Below, in pieces: positions 1 through 8,661 of a DNA stretch of 64,000 nt. The stretch comes from Nakamurella lactea DSM 19367. GTDB lineage: Bacteria > Actinomycetota > Actinomycetes > Mycobacteriales > Nakamurellaceae. Numbering within the stretch: the stretch's first letter is position 1; every line of letters starts with the position of its first letter. Made by a program: the position numbers and the translations under genes. Under the pieces are notes generated by a model, which did not search any database, had not been told where the DNA came from, and saw only the letters and a list, made by a program, of their open reading frames with translations. The stretch is taken from contig NZ_AUFT01000007.1 in NCBI RefSeq assembly GCF_000426645.1, positions 391,948-455,947 of the forward strand, written 5' to 3'.

Positions 1-1
1 C

Positions 2-700
2 GTCCTGATCCACGGTGGCCCGGTCGCCGCCTATCGGCCGTCGTGGCAATTGATCTACGGGTGGACACCGCTGCTTGTCGCGGCCGGATACGCGGTACTA
101 CATCCCAATCCACGGGGCAGCGGCGGTCGCGGTCAGCCGTTCACCGCCCTGGTCCGCGGCGATATGGGCGGCGCCGACTCGGGGGACATCACCAGTGCGG
201 TCGATGTGCTCGCCATCGAAGGGGTCATCGACCCGGACCGGGTTGCCGTAGCGGGTCGGAGCTATGGCGGATATCTGGCGTCCTGGCTGGTCACCGGGGA
301 CCGGAGCTGGGCCGCGTCGGTCCCGATGGCCCCAGTGACAAACTGGTTCAGCCACCACTTCACGTCCAACCTGGGGCCGTTCGCCGAAGACTTCCTGGCC
401 GACCGCGTCAGTAACCCGACCGGGCGCTTCTACAGCCGCAGCCCGGTCTTCTTCGCCGACCGGGTCCGCGCCCCGGTCCTCACCATCGCCGGCGGACGGG
501 ACCGCTGCACGCCACTCTCACAGGCGACGGAGTTCCACCGTGCCCTGACCCGACACGGGCGAGACTCGACGATCGTCATTTACCCGGATGAGGGTCATCA
601 CATCGAATCGCCTGCAGCTGTCGAGGATCTGCTCTCTCAGCTCCTCGGCTTCCTCGACGCCCACCTCGGGACTCCACGCAGAAGATCCGAACCGGAATGA
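2..700 (+). CDS. S9-family prolyl oligopeptidase-like serine peptidase, C-terminal part
   Basis: The reading frame is open from the first bases of the window, so this is the 3' end of a gene whose N-terminal beta-propeller lies outside. The visible part is an alpha/beta-hydrolase fold that would cleave short peptides or acyl-peptides. It begins with the oxyanion-loop motif HGGP. The nucleophile elbow GRSYGG follows, then the acid residue in GGRDRC and the catalytic His in DEGHH, in the order expected for S9 peptidases. A gamma-glutamyltransferase-like gene begins 15 bases downstream, which suggests cotranscription and a shared role in peptide breakdown. No secretion signal can be judged because the N-terminus is missing. 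Family assignment is firm; substrate is unknown. Confidence 0.88.
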   Translation, partial: VLIHGGPVAAYRPSWQLIYGWTPLLVAAGYAVLHPNPRGSGGRGQPFTALVRGDMGGADSGDITSAVDVLAIEGVIDPDRVAVAGRSYGGYLASWLVTGDRSWAASVPMAPVTNWFSHHFTSNLGPFAEDFLADRVSNPTGRFYSRSPVFFADRVRAPVLTIAGGRDRCTPLSQATEFHRALTRHGRDSTIVIYPDEGHHIESPAAVEDLLSQLLGFLDAHLGTPRRRSEPE

Positions 701-715
701 AGGAGAACTGTTGTC

Positions 716-2368
716 ATGCAGACTGTTGAGCCGGGAGTCGTCGGTCAGAAGGCAGTCGCATCGGGGCGGGTGGTGGCGACGAGCCAACATCCCGTCGTCA
801 CCGATGCCATGCTGGACACCGTGGCCCATGGGGGTAACGCGGTCGACGCTGTCGTCACCGGCGCCCTGATCCAGGCGACGATCCAACAAGAGATGACCAA
901 CCATGCGGGCACCGTGAGCTGCCTGTACTGGGACAACCTGAATAAGGAGTTGCACGATCTCAACAGCGTCGGGACGCCGGCGTACGACCTTGCCCCGTTC
1001 CACCGAGTGCCTGGCGGACACGGCTTCTACGCCCCTCCCGGTACTCGCGGACCGTTCGCGGTTCTTCCCGGCTTCATACCCGGGCTAGCCGCCCTGCACG
1101 GCCGGTTCGGGTCGCGGCCGTGGGAAACCTTGGTGACGCCAGCCGTCCCCTGGGCAGAGGAGGGCAACGTCGTCACCTCGTTCGAGCACTTCGTCCAGGC
1201 GCTGACGGTCGACTTCTTTCTCTACACGCCGTCCGGACGGCAACATTTCCTCGTCGATGGGCACCTACCACAGGTCGGCGATCGATGGCCAAAGCCGGCA
1301 TTGGCGCAGACGCTGCGCGGACTCGCTGCGGAAGGACCAGAGTGGTTCACCACCGGGCCGTGGGCGCGGGCATTCGTCCAGCGCGCCAACGATCTCGGCT
1401 GGGACATCACCATCGAGCATCTCACCCGCACCCCGCCGCGCTGGGGATCCGGCCAACGATTCACTTGGCGGGACCACGAGATCGTGCAGCTGTCCGCGCC
1501 GGAGCGGCAAGCGGCATTCAGTGCCATCACCCTCGGCGTCTTCGACGCGCTGGGCGGCACGGGGTTCGGCCACTACAGCCAGGATCCGGAAGGTGCCTGG
1601 GCGCTCGGCCACGCGTTGCGCATCGCCGATCGGATGTGTGGCTACCTCAATGACACCCAGGTATTCGAGTCACCGGTGGACGCCCTGCTGGACCCCGACT
1701 TCCACGAATCTCTGGCGAAGATCGTCAAGGGGCAGAAGACCTCCGCGGACCTGTCCAACCATGTGACTCTCACCCACGGGCCCACCGCGGTCGCGGCGGC
1801 CGGGGGAGCGCCGGACCAGCCCGCGGGAAGCTGCGAGCTCACCGTGGTCGACGCCCAGGGAAACTGGGTGCAGTTGATGAACACGCTGCAGTCCGGCGGG
1901 ATCCCGGGAGAGGTGGTGGGGGGAGTCCCGATGGTGGGCAGCCACTCCCTTCCCTCGCTGGCCGCCGGTATGTCGCACTGGCTCGCGGAGGGTGCGCGCA
2001 TCAAGTGCATTCTCGCCTGCACCATGGTGCTCCGCGACGGAGAACCTTGGTGGTCGTTGGGCAGTCCCGGCAACGTGCACTGCACCGCGCCGCAGGTCCT
2101 GCTCAACGGTCTCGGCTACAGCATGAGTCCCAATGAGGCCGAGGATGCGCCGCGGATGCTGCCGATGGACGACAACTACGTGCTCGGGATCGAGAGTCGG
2201 GTATCCGAGGATATGGCTGCGGGTCTGGCCCGGCGCGGCGTCCTACTCGAAGCGCTCGCACCGTACGACTTTCACATGGGGACCTATCAGATGGCCTGGC
2301 GAGACGGCGACGAATTCAGATCCTACACCGGTCGTCGGAGGGCGGGAAAGGCGGCGGGCGCGGGCTGA
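716..2368 (+). CDS. Gamma-glutamyltransferase family protein (Ntn hydrolase) with Ser in place of the catalytic Thr
   Basis: A 550-residue member of the gamma-glutamyltranspeptidase/GGT-like acylase family, which hydrolyses or transfers gamma-glutamyl or related acyl groups after autocleavage. The N-terminus carries the family block 'GGNAVDAVV' near residue 40. The usual T-T-H-x-S-V-V-D autoprocessing site reads S-C-E-L-T-V-V-D, with Ser372 at the nucleophile position. Downstream a Gly-Gly pair (near residue 390) and the late 'SLGSPGN' block are present. No signal peptide is visible, so it is probably cytosolic, unlike classical secreted GGT. The start is supported by AAGGAG about 10 bases upstream. 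It follows the S9 peptidase closely and converges with an enolase-superfamily gene. It may be a GGT-like acylase or amidohydrolase rather than a true GGT. Confidence 0.85.
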   Translation: MQTVEPGVVGQKAVASGRVVATSQHPVVTDAMLDTVAHGGNAVDAVVTGALIQATIQQEMTNHAGTVSCLYWDNLNKELHDLNSVGTPAYDLAPFHRVPGGHGFYAPPGTRGPFAVLPGFIPGLAALHGRFGSRPWETLVTPAVPWAEEGNVVTSFEHFVQALTVDFFLYTPSGRQHFLVDGHLPQVGDRWPKPALAQTLRGLAAEGPEWFTTGPWARAFVQRANDLGWDITIEHLTRTPPRWGSGQRFTWRDHEIVQLSAPERQAAFSAITLGVFDALGGTGFGHYSQDPEGAWALGHALRIADRMCGYLNDTQVFESPVDALLDPDFHESLAKIVKGQKTSADLSNHVTLTHGPTAVAAAGGAPDQPAGSCELTVVDAQGNWVQLMNTLQSGGIPGEVVGGVPMVGSHSLPSLAAGMSHWLAEGARIKCILACTMVLRDGEPWWSLGSPGNVHCTAPQVLLNGLGYSMSPNEAEDAPRMLPMDDNYVLGIESRVSEDMAAGLARRGVLLEALAPYDFHMGTYQMAWRDGDEFRSYTGRRRAGKAAGAG

Positions 2369-2386
2369 CTACGGCGCCGCCGGGGC

Positions 2387-3577
2387 TCATCCGGCGACTT
2401 CCGGGGTTCGGTAACGGGTCTGGCCGTCGACGATGATCTGCACATCAACCACCAGATCGGCGACCGAAGACAGGTCGACCTCCATTCCCAGGCCCGGGGC
2501 CTCCGGAACGCGGACCAGTCCATCATCGAGCACGGCCAGGTGGTTGCGGGTCAACTGGGTGGCCAGTGAGCGTGCGTGAATCGGGTACTCGCACAAACCG
2601 TGGTTCGGCAGGCCGACATATGGCTGCAATGATGCGCTCAGCGCCAGGTGCGAGGTGAAGGTGTGGTTGACGAATTGCACGCCGAGCCGATCTGCGGAGA
2701 GGGCCACCCGGGCGGCATCGCCGATGCCGCCCACCCGGCCGGTGTCGATCTGGACCACGCCTATGTTTCCGAACCGCATGAGGTTGTCGGCCATCAACGG
2801 GTCGTGGGAACCCTCACCGCCGGCCAGCTTCAGCGTCCGGCAGTGGGAGGCCAGGGTCCGGTAGGCGCCGATGGCATGGGAGATAAACGGCTCCTCCAGC
2901 CAGTCCACCGCGCACTCTTCCAACGCCTTCACCCGTTCTGAGGCTGCGTCGACGTCGTCAACCCACACTGTTCCGGCATCGACGAGCAAGCTCCGGTCCG
3001 GCCCAATGCCCTCCCGGGCAGCATGCAACTGATCGGCGTCTTCCGGGACCGTGCCCCGGCCGAATTGTCCCCACCCGAACTTGACCGCCCGGAACCCTGC
3101 GGCAGCAATACGTTTCGCCTCAGCAAGGGTCTGTTCCGGAGAGTCGCCGAACAACACGGATGCGTAGGGGACCTTAGGATGTGAGCGGCCGGAACCGAGC
3201 AGGGAATACACCGGAGCCTCCAGGCAGCGCCCGAGCAGATCCCACAGTGCGATCTCGATGCCGGAGAGCATGTGCGGGGCCTGGAGCAGATCCAGGCTCC
3301 GGGTCCGCACCCTGCGGACGACGGCCGCGATGTCTGCCGGAGTCTCCAGCCGCATCCCAAGAACTGATTCCAGCACCGGCCGGCAGGCGCTGTGCGACGG
3401 CGGACAGATAAGGCTGGCGATGGACGGCAGCGGCGCCGCCTCACACTCGCCCCAGCCGACCTGCCCGGCGGCAGCCACCCGGACCAGCAGCATGTCTTGG
3501 CTGCCATCGCCCACGTCGTCGATCGTGGGCATCGAAAGGTAGAACGCGTCGACCGATTCAATCGTCCTGATCGGCAT
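2387..3577 (-). CDS. Enolase-superfamily enzyme (mandelate racemase/muconate lactonizing type), copy 1
   Basis: A 396-residue enolase-superfamily protein that should abstract a proton alpha to a carboxylate, as racemase, epimerase or dehydratase. The capping domain comes first. The barrel then shows the Lys base region KFGWG, metal ligands in LLVDAG, WLEEP and GGEG, and a late NHTF His that would be the opposite-face base of the mandelate-racemase subgroup. It lies only 4 bases after the GntR regulator gene on the same strand, so the two form an operon. A paralogue with the same K-x-G-W-G-x-F-G-R signature lies at 8662 on the other strand. Substrate cannot be read; sugar acids, hydroxy acids and N-acyl amino acids are all possible. 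Confidence 0.87.
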   Translation of the reverse strand: MPIRTIESVDAFYLSMPTIDDVGDGSQDMLLVRVAAAGQVGWGECEAAPLPSIASLICPPSHSACRPVLESVLGMRLETPADIAAVVRRVRTRSLDLLQAPHMLSGIEIALWDLLGRCLEAPVYSLLGSGRSHPKVPYASVLFGDSPEQTLAEAKRIAAAGFRAVKFGWGQFGRGTVPEDADQLHAAREGIGPDRSLLVDAGTVWVDDVDAASERVKALEECAVDWLEEPFISHAIGAYRTLASHCRTLKLAGGEGSHDPLMADNLMRFGNIGVVQIDTGRVGGIGDAARVALSADRLGVQFVNHTFTSHLALSASLQPYVGLPNHGLCEYPIHARSLATQLTRNHLAVLDDGLVRVPEAPGLGMEVDLSSVADLVVDVQIIVDGQTRYRTPEVAG

Positions 3578-3581
3578 TGTG

Positions 3582-4328
3582 TCAGCTGCCTTCGTTAGTG
3601 GAATCGTTCTGGTGCTGCAGGATCAGCGCGGCAGAGGTCTCGACGATGTGCACGCGGAGTTCGTCGTCGATAGCTACCGGATCACCGCCACGAAGCACTT
3701 CGAGCAGCGTCTGGTGCTCCCGCGTTACGTCATGAAGATCGGGGTGCCTGGGCACTAGGCGGTAGAACTGCAGGCGGATGCGGGGGAGGACGCTGCGCCA
3801 GAGCTGGATAGTGTGGGGTGATCCGGAGGCCTCGACCAGCAACTCGTGGAACCGAGCGTCCGCCTCATTGAGCATGGCGATATCGCCAGTATCGGCGCCA
3901 GCGTCCATCACTTCGATCTGGCGCTGCAGTTCCTCGATCAGCTCGTCGTCCAGCCGTGACACGACCTGGTGTGCGGCAAACGTTTCCAGCAGAAGGCGGA
4001 TCGGCAAGAGCACCCGGAGGGCCTCCTCGTCGCTGACCCCAACCACGAACACGCCGCGATTGGGGAAGTGTTCGACCAGGCCCTCACTTTCCAGCTGCCG
4101 CAGGGTCTCCCGGACCGGCGCCGGACTGACGCCGAACAGCGCGCTGAGCTCGTCCTGTTTTAGTTGCTGGCCGGCGGGAATCTGGCCGGAGATGATCGCT
4201 TCGCGGATCTGGGTGATGATCGCTCTTCGACTGGACACCGGAACCCCCGGTCGGGCCGACCGGGTCCACTCCGCGAACAGCCCGTTGCCGCTCTCTGCTG
4301 GGTGACCGCCCGGATCCGTGCGTCGCAT
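3582..4328 (-). CDS. GntR-family (FadR subgroup) transcriptional regulator
   Basis: A 248-residue regulator with an N-terminal winged helix (residues about 32-98) whose recognition region reads LSALFGVSPAPVRETLRQLE, followed by an all-helical FCD ligand-binding domain. The longer open frame starting at 4496 is not used: the ATG at 4328 has a strong GAGGAAGGGGG ribosome site 4 bases upstream and begins where the protein becomes GntR-like. It is the first gene of an operon with the enolase-superfamily gene 4 bases downstream, and divergent from the amino-acid ABC transporter operon. FCD-GntR proteins typically bind an organic-acid ligand and repress adjacent catabolic genes. A palindrome lies directly over its own leader, consistent with autoregulation and control of both directions. 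Confidence 0.9.
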   Translation of the reverse strand: MRRTDPGGHPAESGNGLFAEWTRSARPGVPVSSRRAIITQIREAIISGQIPAGQQLKQDELSALFGVSPAPVRETLRQLESEGLVEHFPNRGVFVVGVSDEEALRVLLPIRLLLETFAAHQVVSRLDDELIEELQRQIEVMDAGADTGDIAMLNEADARFHELLVEASGSPHTIQLWRSVLPRIRLQFYRLVPRHPDLHDVTREHQTLLEVLRGGDPVAIDDELRVHIVETSAALILQHQNDSTNEGS

Positions 4329-4340
4329 GACGCCCCCTTC

Positions 4341-4357
4341 CTCACTATCGATGTGAG
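4341..4357. promoter_or_regulatory. Palindromic operator candidate for the GntR regulator
   Basis: CTCACTATCGATGTGAG has 5-base arms (CTCAC/GTGAG) around a TATCGAT core. It sits between the GntR start and the divergent transporter genes and touches the GntR ribosome site. A second copy of the core (ACTATCGATAAT on the minus strand) lies about 35 bases away at 4378-4390. Two related boxes in a divergent control region fit an FCD-GntR dimer site. Inferred from symmetry and position only. Confidence 0.5.
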
Positions 4358-4494
4358 TGCAAGTTACCTCTTGACAGATTATCGATAGTAGATCATCGTT
4401 GCTACCCAACGCACCGCCGCCGGGCGCCGGTTCCTCCGGGAGTCGACGAGTCCGACGGAAACCGAACCGACACCGACCAGGCAAAGGGGTTCGC

Positions 4495-5439
4495 ATGGCA
4501 CGCCACCGCCGCAGTACTCAGCTCGTCGCCGTGATCGCAGCGCTCGCTACCTTCTCGCTATCCGCTTGCGGGAGCGATACTGCCGATCCGGGCGTCGCGG
4601 AGTCGGTCACCGTCACGCCCGACTGGTCGTCGCTGACCAAGATCGGCTGGACGCCGGCTGAGAACTCGCTGCCGTCTTTCGCCTGTACGGACGGGTCGTA
4701 CGCCAAGGCCGTCAAGGACGGCATCAATCTGGGCATCTACTCCGCCGCGCCCTATGAATACATCGACTCCAAGACGAACGAGCCTGCAGGGCTCGACTGG
4801 GAGATCAACATGGCGGTGCTCGCCTACATCGGCGTGACCGACATCAAGACCACCACCCTGCAGTGGGACGGGATGATCCCGGCCCTGACCTCGAGCAGGA
4901 TCGATGTGATCACCGGCAACATCCACGAGACGCCCGACCGACTCAAGAACATCGCCTTCACCGCGCCCGCCTGGTGGTACGGCTCGGCGCTCCTGATTCC
5001 CGAGGACAATCCGGGGAACATCAAGTCCTGGGAGGATCTCAAGCGCAAGGACGTCAAGGTCGGCGTCGTCAACGGCTCACAGTCCCAGGCTTATGTGAAG
5101 ACACTCGGCTCCGAGGTCATCGCCTATCAGGATGCAAACGCTGAGTTCGCCAGTCTGGTTGCCGGCCGTGAAGACGTGGTGGTCGACGACTCGCCCAAGG
5201 CTGCCGAGTACATCATGCAGCATCCGGACTCCGGACTGACGATTCTCAAGACCGAGGATGTGCCGCCGAACGAGCTACTGGCCAACTACGCCCGGTACGG
5301 TCTGCGGAAATCAGACTGCACACTCAACGCCGCGTATAGCCGCGCACTGTCCGAACTGCGTGCGCACGGCGTGATCACCACCATTCTCAAGAACTACGGC
5401 CTGACGGACAACTTCTTTCAACCGCCGTACGGCCCGTAA
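4495..5439 (+). CDS. Polar amino-acid-type ABC transporter substrate-binding lipoprotein
   Basis: A 314-residue family-3 solute-binding protein. It begins with a basic stretch, a hydrophobic helix and the lipobox LSAC, so it is predicted to be a lipoprotein on the outer face of the membrane. The mature part has two-lobe binding-protein features, including 'NLGIYSAAPYEYID', 'WDGMIPAL' and 'DRLKNIAFTAPAW'. I chose the ATG at 4495 (AAAGGGG upstream) over an in-frame start at 4399, because it gives a proper signal peptide. It is the first gene of a binding protein-permease-ATPase set. The neighbours (N-acyl-D-amino-acid deacylase, enolase-superfamily enzymes) suggest a modified amino acid as ligand rather than a plain one. 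Confidence 0.9.
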   Translation: MARHRRSTQLVAVIAALATFSLSACGSDTADPGVAESVTVTPDWSSLTKIGWTPAENSLPSFACTDGSYAKAVKDGINLGIYSAAPYEYIDSKTNEPAGLDWEINMAVLAYIGVTDIKTTTLQWDGMIPALTSSRIDVITGNIHETPDRLKNIAFTAPAWWYGSALLIPEDNPGNIKSWEDLKRKDVKVGVVNGSQSQAYVKTLGSEVIAYQDANAEFASLVAGREDVVVDDSPKAAEYIMQHPDSGLTILKTEDVPPNELLANYARYGLRKSDCTLNAAYSRALSELRAHGVITTILKNYGLTDNFFQPPYGP

Positions 5440-5502
5440 CCTCCTTCGGCCGAGTGTTTGCTATCGGAGAAAGCCGTGCCATACCTGCAGATTGGGTGAA
5501 GT

Positions 5503-6228
5503 ATGTCCTCGCTTTTTGATCCGGATCTGGCCAGAACAGCTTTTCCGGTCCTACTGAGGGGCCTACTGGTCACCGTCGAACTGACGGTCATCTGTGGCGT
5601 GCTGAGTCTGGCCTTTGGCCTGCTCGTCGCGCTGGCCCGGATGTCGCCGTTTGGGCCGTTGCGGTGGATCGTGAGTGGCTACGTGCAGTTGGTCCGCGCC
5701 ACCCCGCTGCTGATTCAGCTGATCTACATCTACTATGCATTGCCGTTCGTCGGTATCCGCTTCAGTCCGTTCGTCTCGGCCGTCCTGGGCCTGACCCTCA
5801 ACGTCAGCGCCTATCTCGCCGAGGTCTATCGAAGCGGTATCGAGGCCGTGCCACGCGGGCAACACGATGCCGCCGCTGCGCTGGGCATGCGTCCTAGTGT
5901 GGCGATGGTCAGGGTCATCCTGCCGCAAGCGATTCGGATCGTAATCCCGGCGCTGGGCAACTACATGGTGTCGCTGTTCAAGGACACGTCGCTGGCGGCC
6001 GTCATCACGGTTCAGGAGATGCTGTTCGCTGGGCAGATCGTATCCGCCGAGACCTACGACTACTTCACCATCTACACAATGGTATTCATCCTCTACTTTG
6101 CCGTTGGGTATCCGGCGATCCGGCTGGTCATCCTGTTGGAGAAGAGGGTGAAGGCTGGCTACTCGGGCCGGAAGAAGTTGATCGTGACCCCGACTGGCGG
6201 CGTCGAGACCGTGGAGCTCATCAAATGA
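5503..6228 (+). CDS. Polar amino-acid-type ABC transporter permease
   Basis: A 241-residue His/Glu/Gln/Arg-type permease with about five membrane segments. The EAA loop that docks on the ATPase is visible as [19 protein letters not shown] near residues 125-145. An 'RATPLLIQL' segment near residue 65 is also characteristic of the family. The gene overlaps the next (ATPase) by ATGA, showing translational coupling. Only one permease gene is present, so it probably works as a homodimer. Confidence 0.92.
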   Translation: MSSLFDPDLARTAFPVLLRGLLVTVELTVICGVLSLAFGLLVALARMSPFGPLRWIVSGYVQLVRATPLLIQLIYIYYALPFVGIRFSPFVSAVLGLTLNVSAYLAEVYRSGIEAVPRGQHDAAAALGMRPSVAMVRVILPQAIRIVIPALGNYMVSLFKDTSLAAVITVQEMLFAGQIVSAETYDYFTIYTMVFILYFAVGYPAIRLVILLEKRVKAGYSGRKKLIVTPTGGVETVELIK

Positions 6229-6995
6229 TCACCGTGACCGACCTGTGCAAGTCTTTCGATGGTACCCAGGTGCTTAACAACGTATCGCTGACGGTGGCGG
6301 CCGGCGAAGTGGTCGGCGTCATCGGCCCGTCCGGCAGCGGCAAGTCGACCCTCCTGCGATGCCTGAACCACTTGGAGACTCCCGATTCGGGCGTCATCGA
6401 GGTCGATGGTCACCAGGCCTACATCGACGAGCGGGGCAAGACCCTGAGCGCCGCCAGGATCGCCGACACCCGCAGCGGAGTGGGCATGGTTTTCCAGCAC
6501 TTCAACCTGTTCCCGCACTTGACGGTGCTACAGAACGTCGCGTCCGGTCCGCGGTTCGTCCGGCGCAAGGATCGAGCAGAGAGCGAACAGCGGGCGCGCG
6601 CGCTGCTGGCCCAAGTCGGGCTGGCCGAGAAGGCGGATCAGCACCCCGAGCAGCTCTCCGGCGGTCAGCAGCAACGCGTGGCCATCGCCCGGGCGCTGGC
6701 CATGCAGCCGAAGGTGATGTTGTTCGACGAGCCGACCAGCGCGCTGGATCCTGAACTCGTCGGCGACGTCCTGGCCGTGATGCAGCAGCTAGCCGAGGAC
6801 GGGATGACGATGATCGTCGTCACCCACGAGATGGGTTTCGTCCGAAAGGTCGCCGGCCGGGTGATCTTCATGGATGAGGGGCGGATCGTCGAACAAGGCA
6901 GCCCGGCCGAGATCTTCGAGGCACCAGCTCAACCGCGCACCAGGTCGTTCCTGTCCTCGGTGCTCACCCACACGGCACAGGACGGCACCGCATGA
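6225..6995 (+). CDS. Polar amino-acid-type ABC transporter ATP-binding protein
   Basis: A 256-residue ATPase of the GlnQ/HisP class. It shows Walker [10 protein letters not shown], a Q-loop in [12 protein letters not shown], the signature [15 protein letters not shown], Walker B VMLFDEP and the switch His in VVTHEM. It powers the permease encoded just upstream (4-base overlap) and overlaps the downstream deacylase gene by ATGA. Import and the first catabolic step are therefore made from one transcript. Confidence 0.95.
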   Translation: MITVTDLCKSFDGTQVLNNVSLTVAAGEVVGVIGPSGSGKSTLLRCLNHLETPDSGVIEVDGHQAYIDERGKTLSAARIADTRSGVGMVFQHFNLFPHLTVLQNVASGPRFVRRKDRAESEQRARALLAQVGLAEKADQHPEQLSGGQQQRVAIARALAMQPKVMLFDEPTSALDPELVGDVLAVMQQLAEDGMTMIVVTHEMGFVRKVAGRVIFMDEGRIVEQGSPAEIFEAPAQPRTRSFLSSVLTHTAQDGTA

Positions 6996-8602
6996 CGGCA
7001 CCCTCAAGATTGGACCTGGCCATTCGCAACGCCAGGGTGGTTGACGGCACCGGCGAGGAACCCAGGCGCTGCGACATCGGAGTGGCCGGCGATCGTATTG
7101 TCCAGCTCGGCAGAGTTGATGCAGCCGAGCAGGAGCTCGACGCGCGAGGGCTCGTTGTGTCACCGGGGTTTGTTGACCCGCACAGCCACTCCGACTGGAC
7201 GCTGCACTCCAATCGTGATGCTCAGTCGACAATTCGGCAGGGTGTGACCACCGAGATCGTCGGCAACTGCGGTATTACCAATGCACCGGTCAGCGGGCAG
7301 TCGTTGGACGCCGCCATGGGCCGTATGCGGGCCTACGGCTATTCGGGCGAGATCACCTGGAGGTCGTTCGGCGAGTATCTTGCGGACGTCGAGAAGGACG
7401 GTGTGGCACAGAATCTCGCCTTCTTGGTGGGACACAGCACACTGCGAGAGGCCGCCGGCGTCTCCGGTAGCGACGTCGATGAGGCGGCGCTGGCGACTAT
7501 GGAGAGCCTGCTGAGTGAGGCCATGGAGGCCGGTGCCCTCGGGATGTCCTCCGGGCTGGAGTACAGCCTCGGCGCGACGGCGGGCACGGCCGAGCTCATG
7601 CGGCTGGCGGCCGTGTCGGGCAGGTACGGCGGCATGTACGCCAGCCATGTCCGGAACCGAGACTCGCAGATCCTTGAGTCCATCAATGAGTTCCTGGCCA
7701 TCGCGCGAACGGGCAACACGTCGGCGCAGATCTCTCACCTGAACGTCAGGGACAACACCGGCGCCCCCGAGCGTGGGTGGGAACGCGCTGTCGAGCTGAT
7801 GACCAACGCCCGCTCCGCCGGGTTGGACGTGCAGGCGGATACCACGCCCTTCCGGCAGGGGCTCGGCATGATGACCGGTCTGCTGCCGACCTGGGTGCTC
7901 GCCGATGGTCCGGGCGCCGCTGCAACCATGTTGCGCGACCACGGGGTGCGGACCCGTCTGCGCGACCAGTGCGATCGCTACTGGCGGTTCATCCATCAGG
8001 GACAGTGGGAACGGGTGCGGCTGCAGAACAGTCCGCAGATGCCTGAACTGAACGGCCTGACCTTCCTCGAGATCGCCCGCCGCCGACGGCAGGACGTCTG
8101 GGACTCCTACTTCGATGTGCTCGCCGCAGCCGGCGAGGGAATCGGCAACCTGATCATGGTCGGTGACCTGTTCACCGAGAAGCACCTCGCGGAAATGGTG
8201 TCGCATCCACTATTCAGCCTCGGTGTCGATGCCTACACCAGCGTCGACCACGGCCCGCTGAGTCAGATCACCGCAAACCCCTTGCCCTACCGCGGACATG
8301 TCGAGTACCTGACACACCACGTGCGCGAGACCAAGACGCTGACACTCGCCGAGGCTATACGGAAGATGGCTGGCCAGCCCGCCGCTCGGTTTGGCCTCAG
8401 CGGACGTGGCCTGATCAGACCCGGTTACTACGCCGACATCGTCGTTTTCGATTCCGACGGGCTGCACAGCAACTCGACCTTCGCCAACCCTGCCGTCTAC
8501 CCGGACGGCATCAAGCTGGTCACCGTCAACGGCCAGGTCGTCGTCCGGGACGCCGAACACACCGGGCGGCGCGCCGGTCGAGTGCTGCGGCGTCGATCCT
8601 GA
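6992..8602 (+). CDS. N-acyl-D-amino-acid deacylase-like amidohydrolase
   Basis: A 536-residue amidohydrolase of the D-aminoacylase/N-acyl-D-amino-acid deacylase family, which removes an acyl group from N-acyl-D-amino acids with zinc. Metal-site motifs visible are VDPHSHSD (near residue 64), GNCGIT with the Cys ligand typical of D-aminoacylases (near residue 93), SSGLEY, SHVRNR and ISHLN. A C-terminal beta-sandwich with '[16 protein letters not shown]' closes the fold. Its start overlaps the ABC ATPase stop by 4 bases. The position straight after an amino-acid-type importer implies that the imported compound is the substrate. Dihydroorotase-like or isoaspartyl-dipeptidase-like activity is a less likely alternative. 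Confidence 0.88.
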   Translation: MTAPSRLDLAIRNARVVDGTGEEPRRCDIGVAGDRIVQLGRVDAAEQELDARGLVVSPGFVDPHSHSDWTLHSNRDAQSTIRQGVTTEIVGNCGITNAPVSGQSLDAAMGRMRAYGYSGEITWRSFGEYLADVEKDGVAQNLAFLVGHSTLREAAGVSGSDVDEAALATMESLLSEAMEAGALGMSSGLEYSLGATAGTAELMRLAAVSGRYGGMYASHVRNRDSQILESINEFLAIARTGNTSAQISHLNVRDNTGAPERGWERAVELMTNARSAGLDVQADTTPFRQGLGMMTGLLPTWVLADGPGAAATMLRDHGVRTRLRDQCDRYWRFIHQGQWERVRLQNSPQMPELNGLTFLEIARRRRQDVWDSYFDVLAAAGEGIGNLIMVGDLFTEKHLAEMVSHPLFSLGVDAYTSVDHGPLSQITANPLPYRGHVEYLTHHVRETKTLTLAEAIRKMAGQPAARFGLSGRGLIRPGYYADIVVFDSDGLHSNSTFANPAVYPDGIKLVTVNGQVVVRDAEHTGRRAGRVLRRRS

Positions 8603-8661
8603 TCGGCCCCGCAGGCCGATCCGCACCATCTGCCAGTGGTACTACCCGAGAGTGAGAACAG

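Noticed and set aside
4371..4376. TTGACA as a -35 box for the amino-acid ABC operon
   Set aside because: No acceptable -10 lies 16-18 bases downstream, so I do not call a promoter.
7160..8206. 348-codon open frame on the minus strand
   Set aside because: Entirely antisense to the D-aminoacylase-like gene; no motif.
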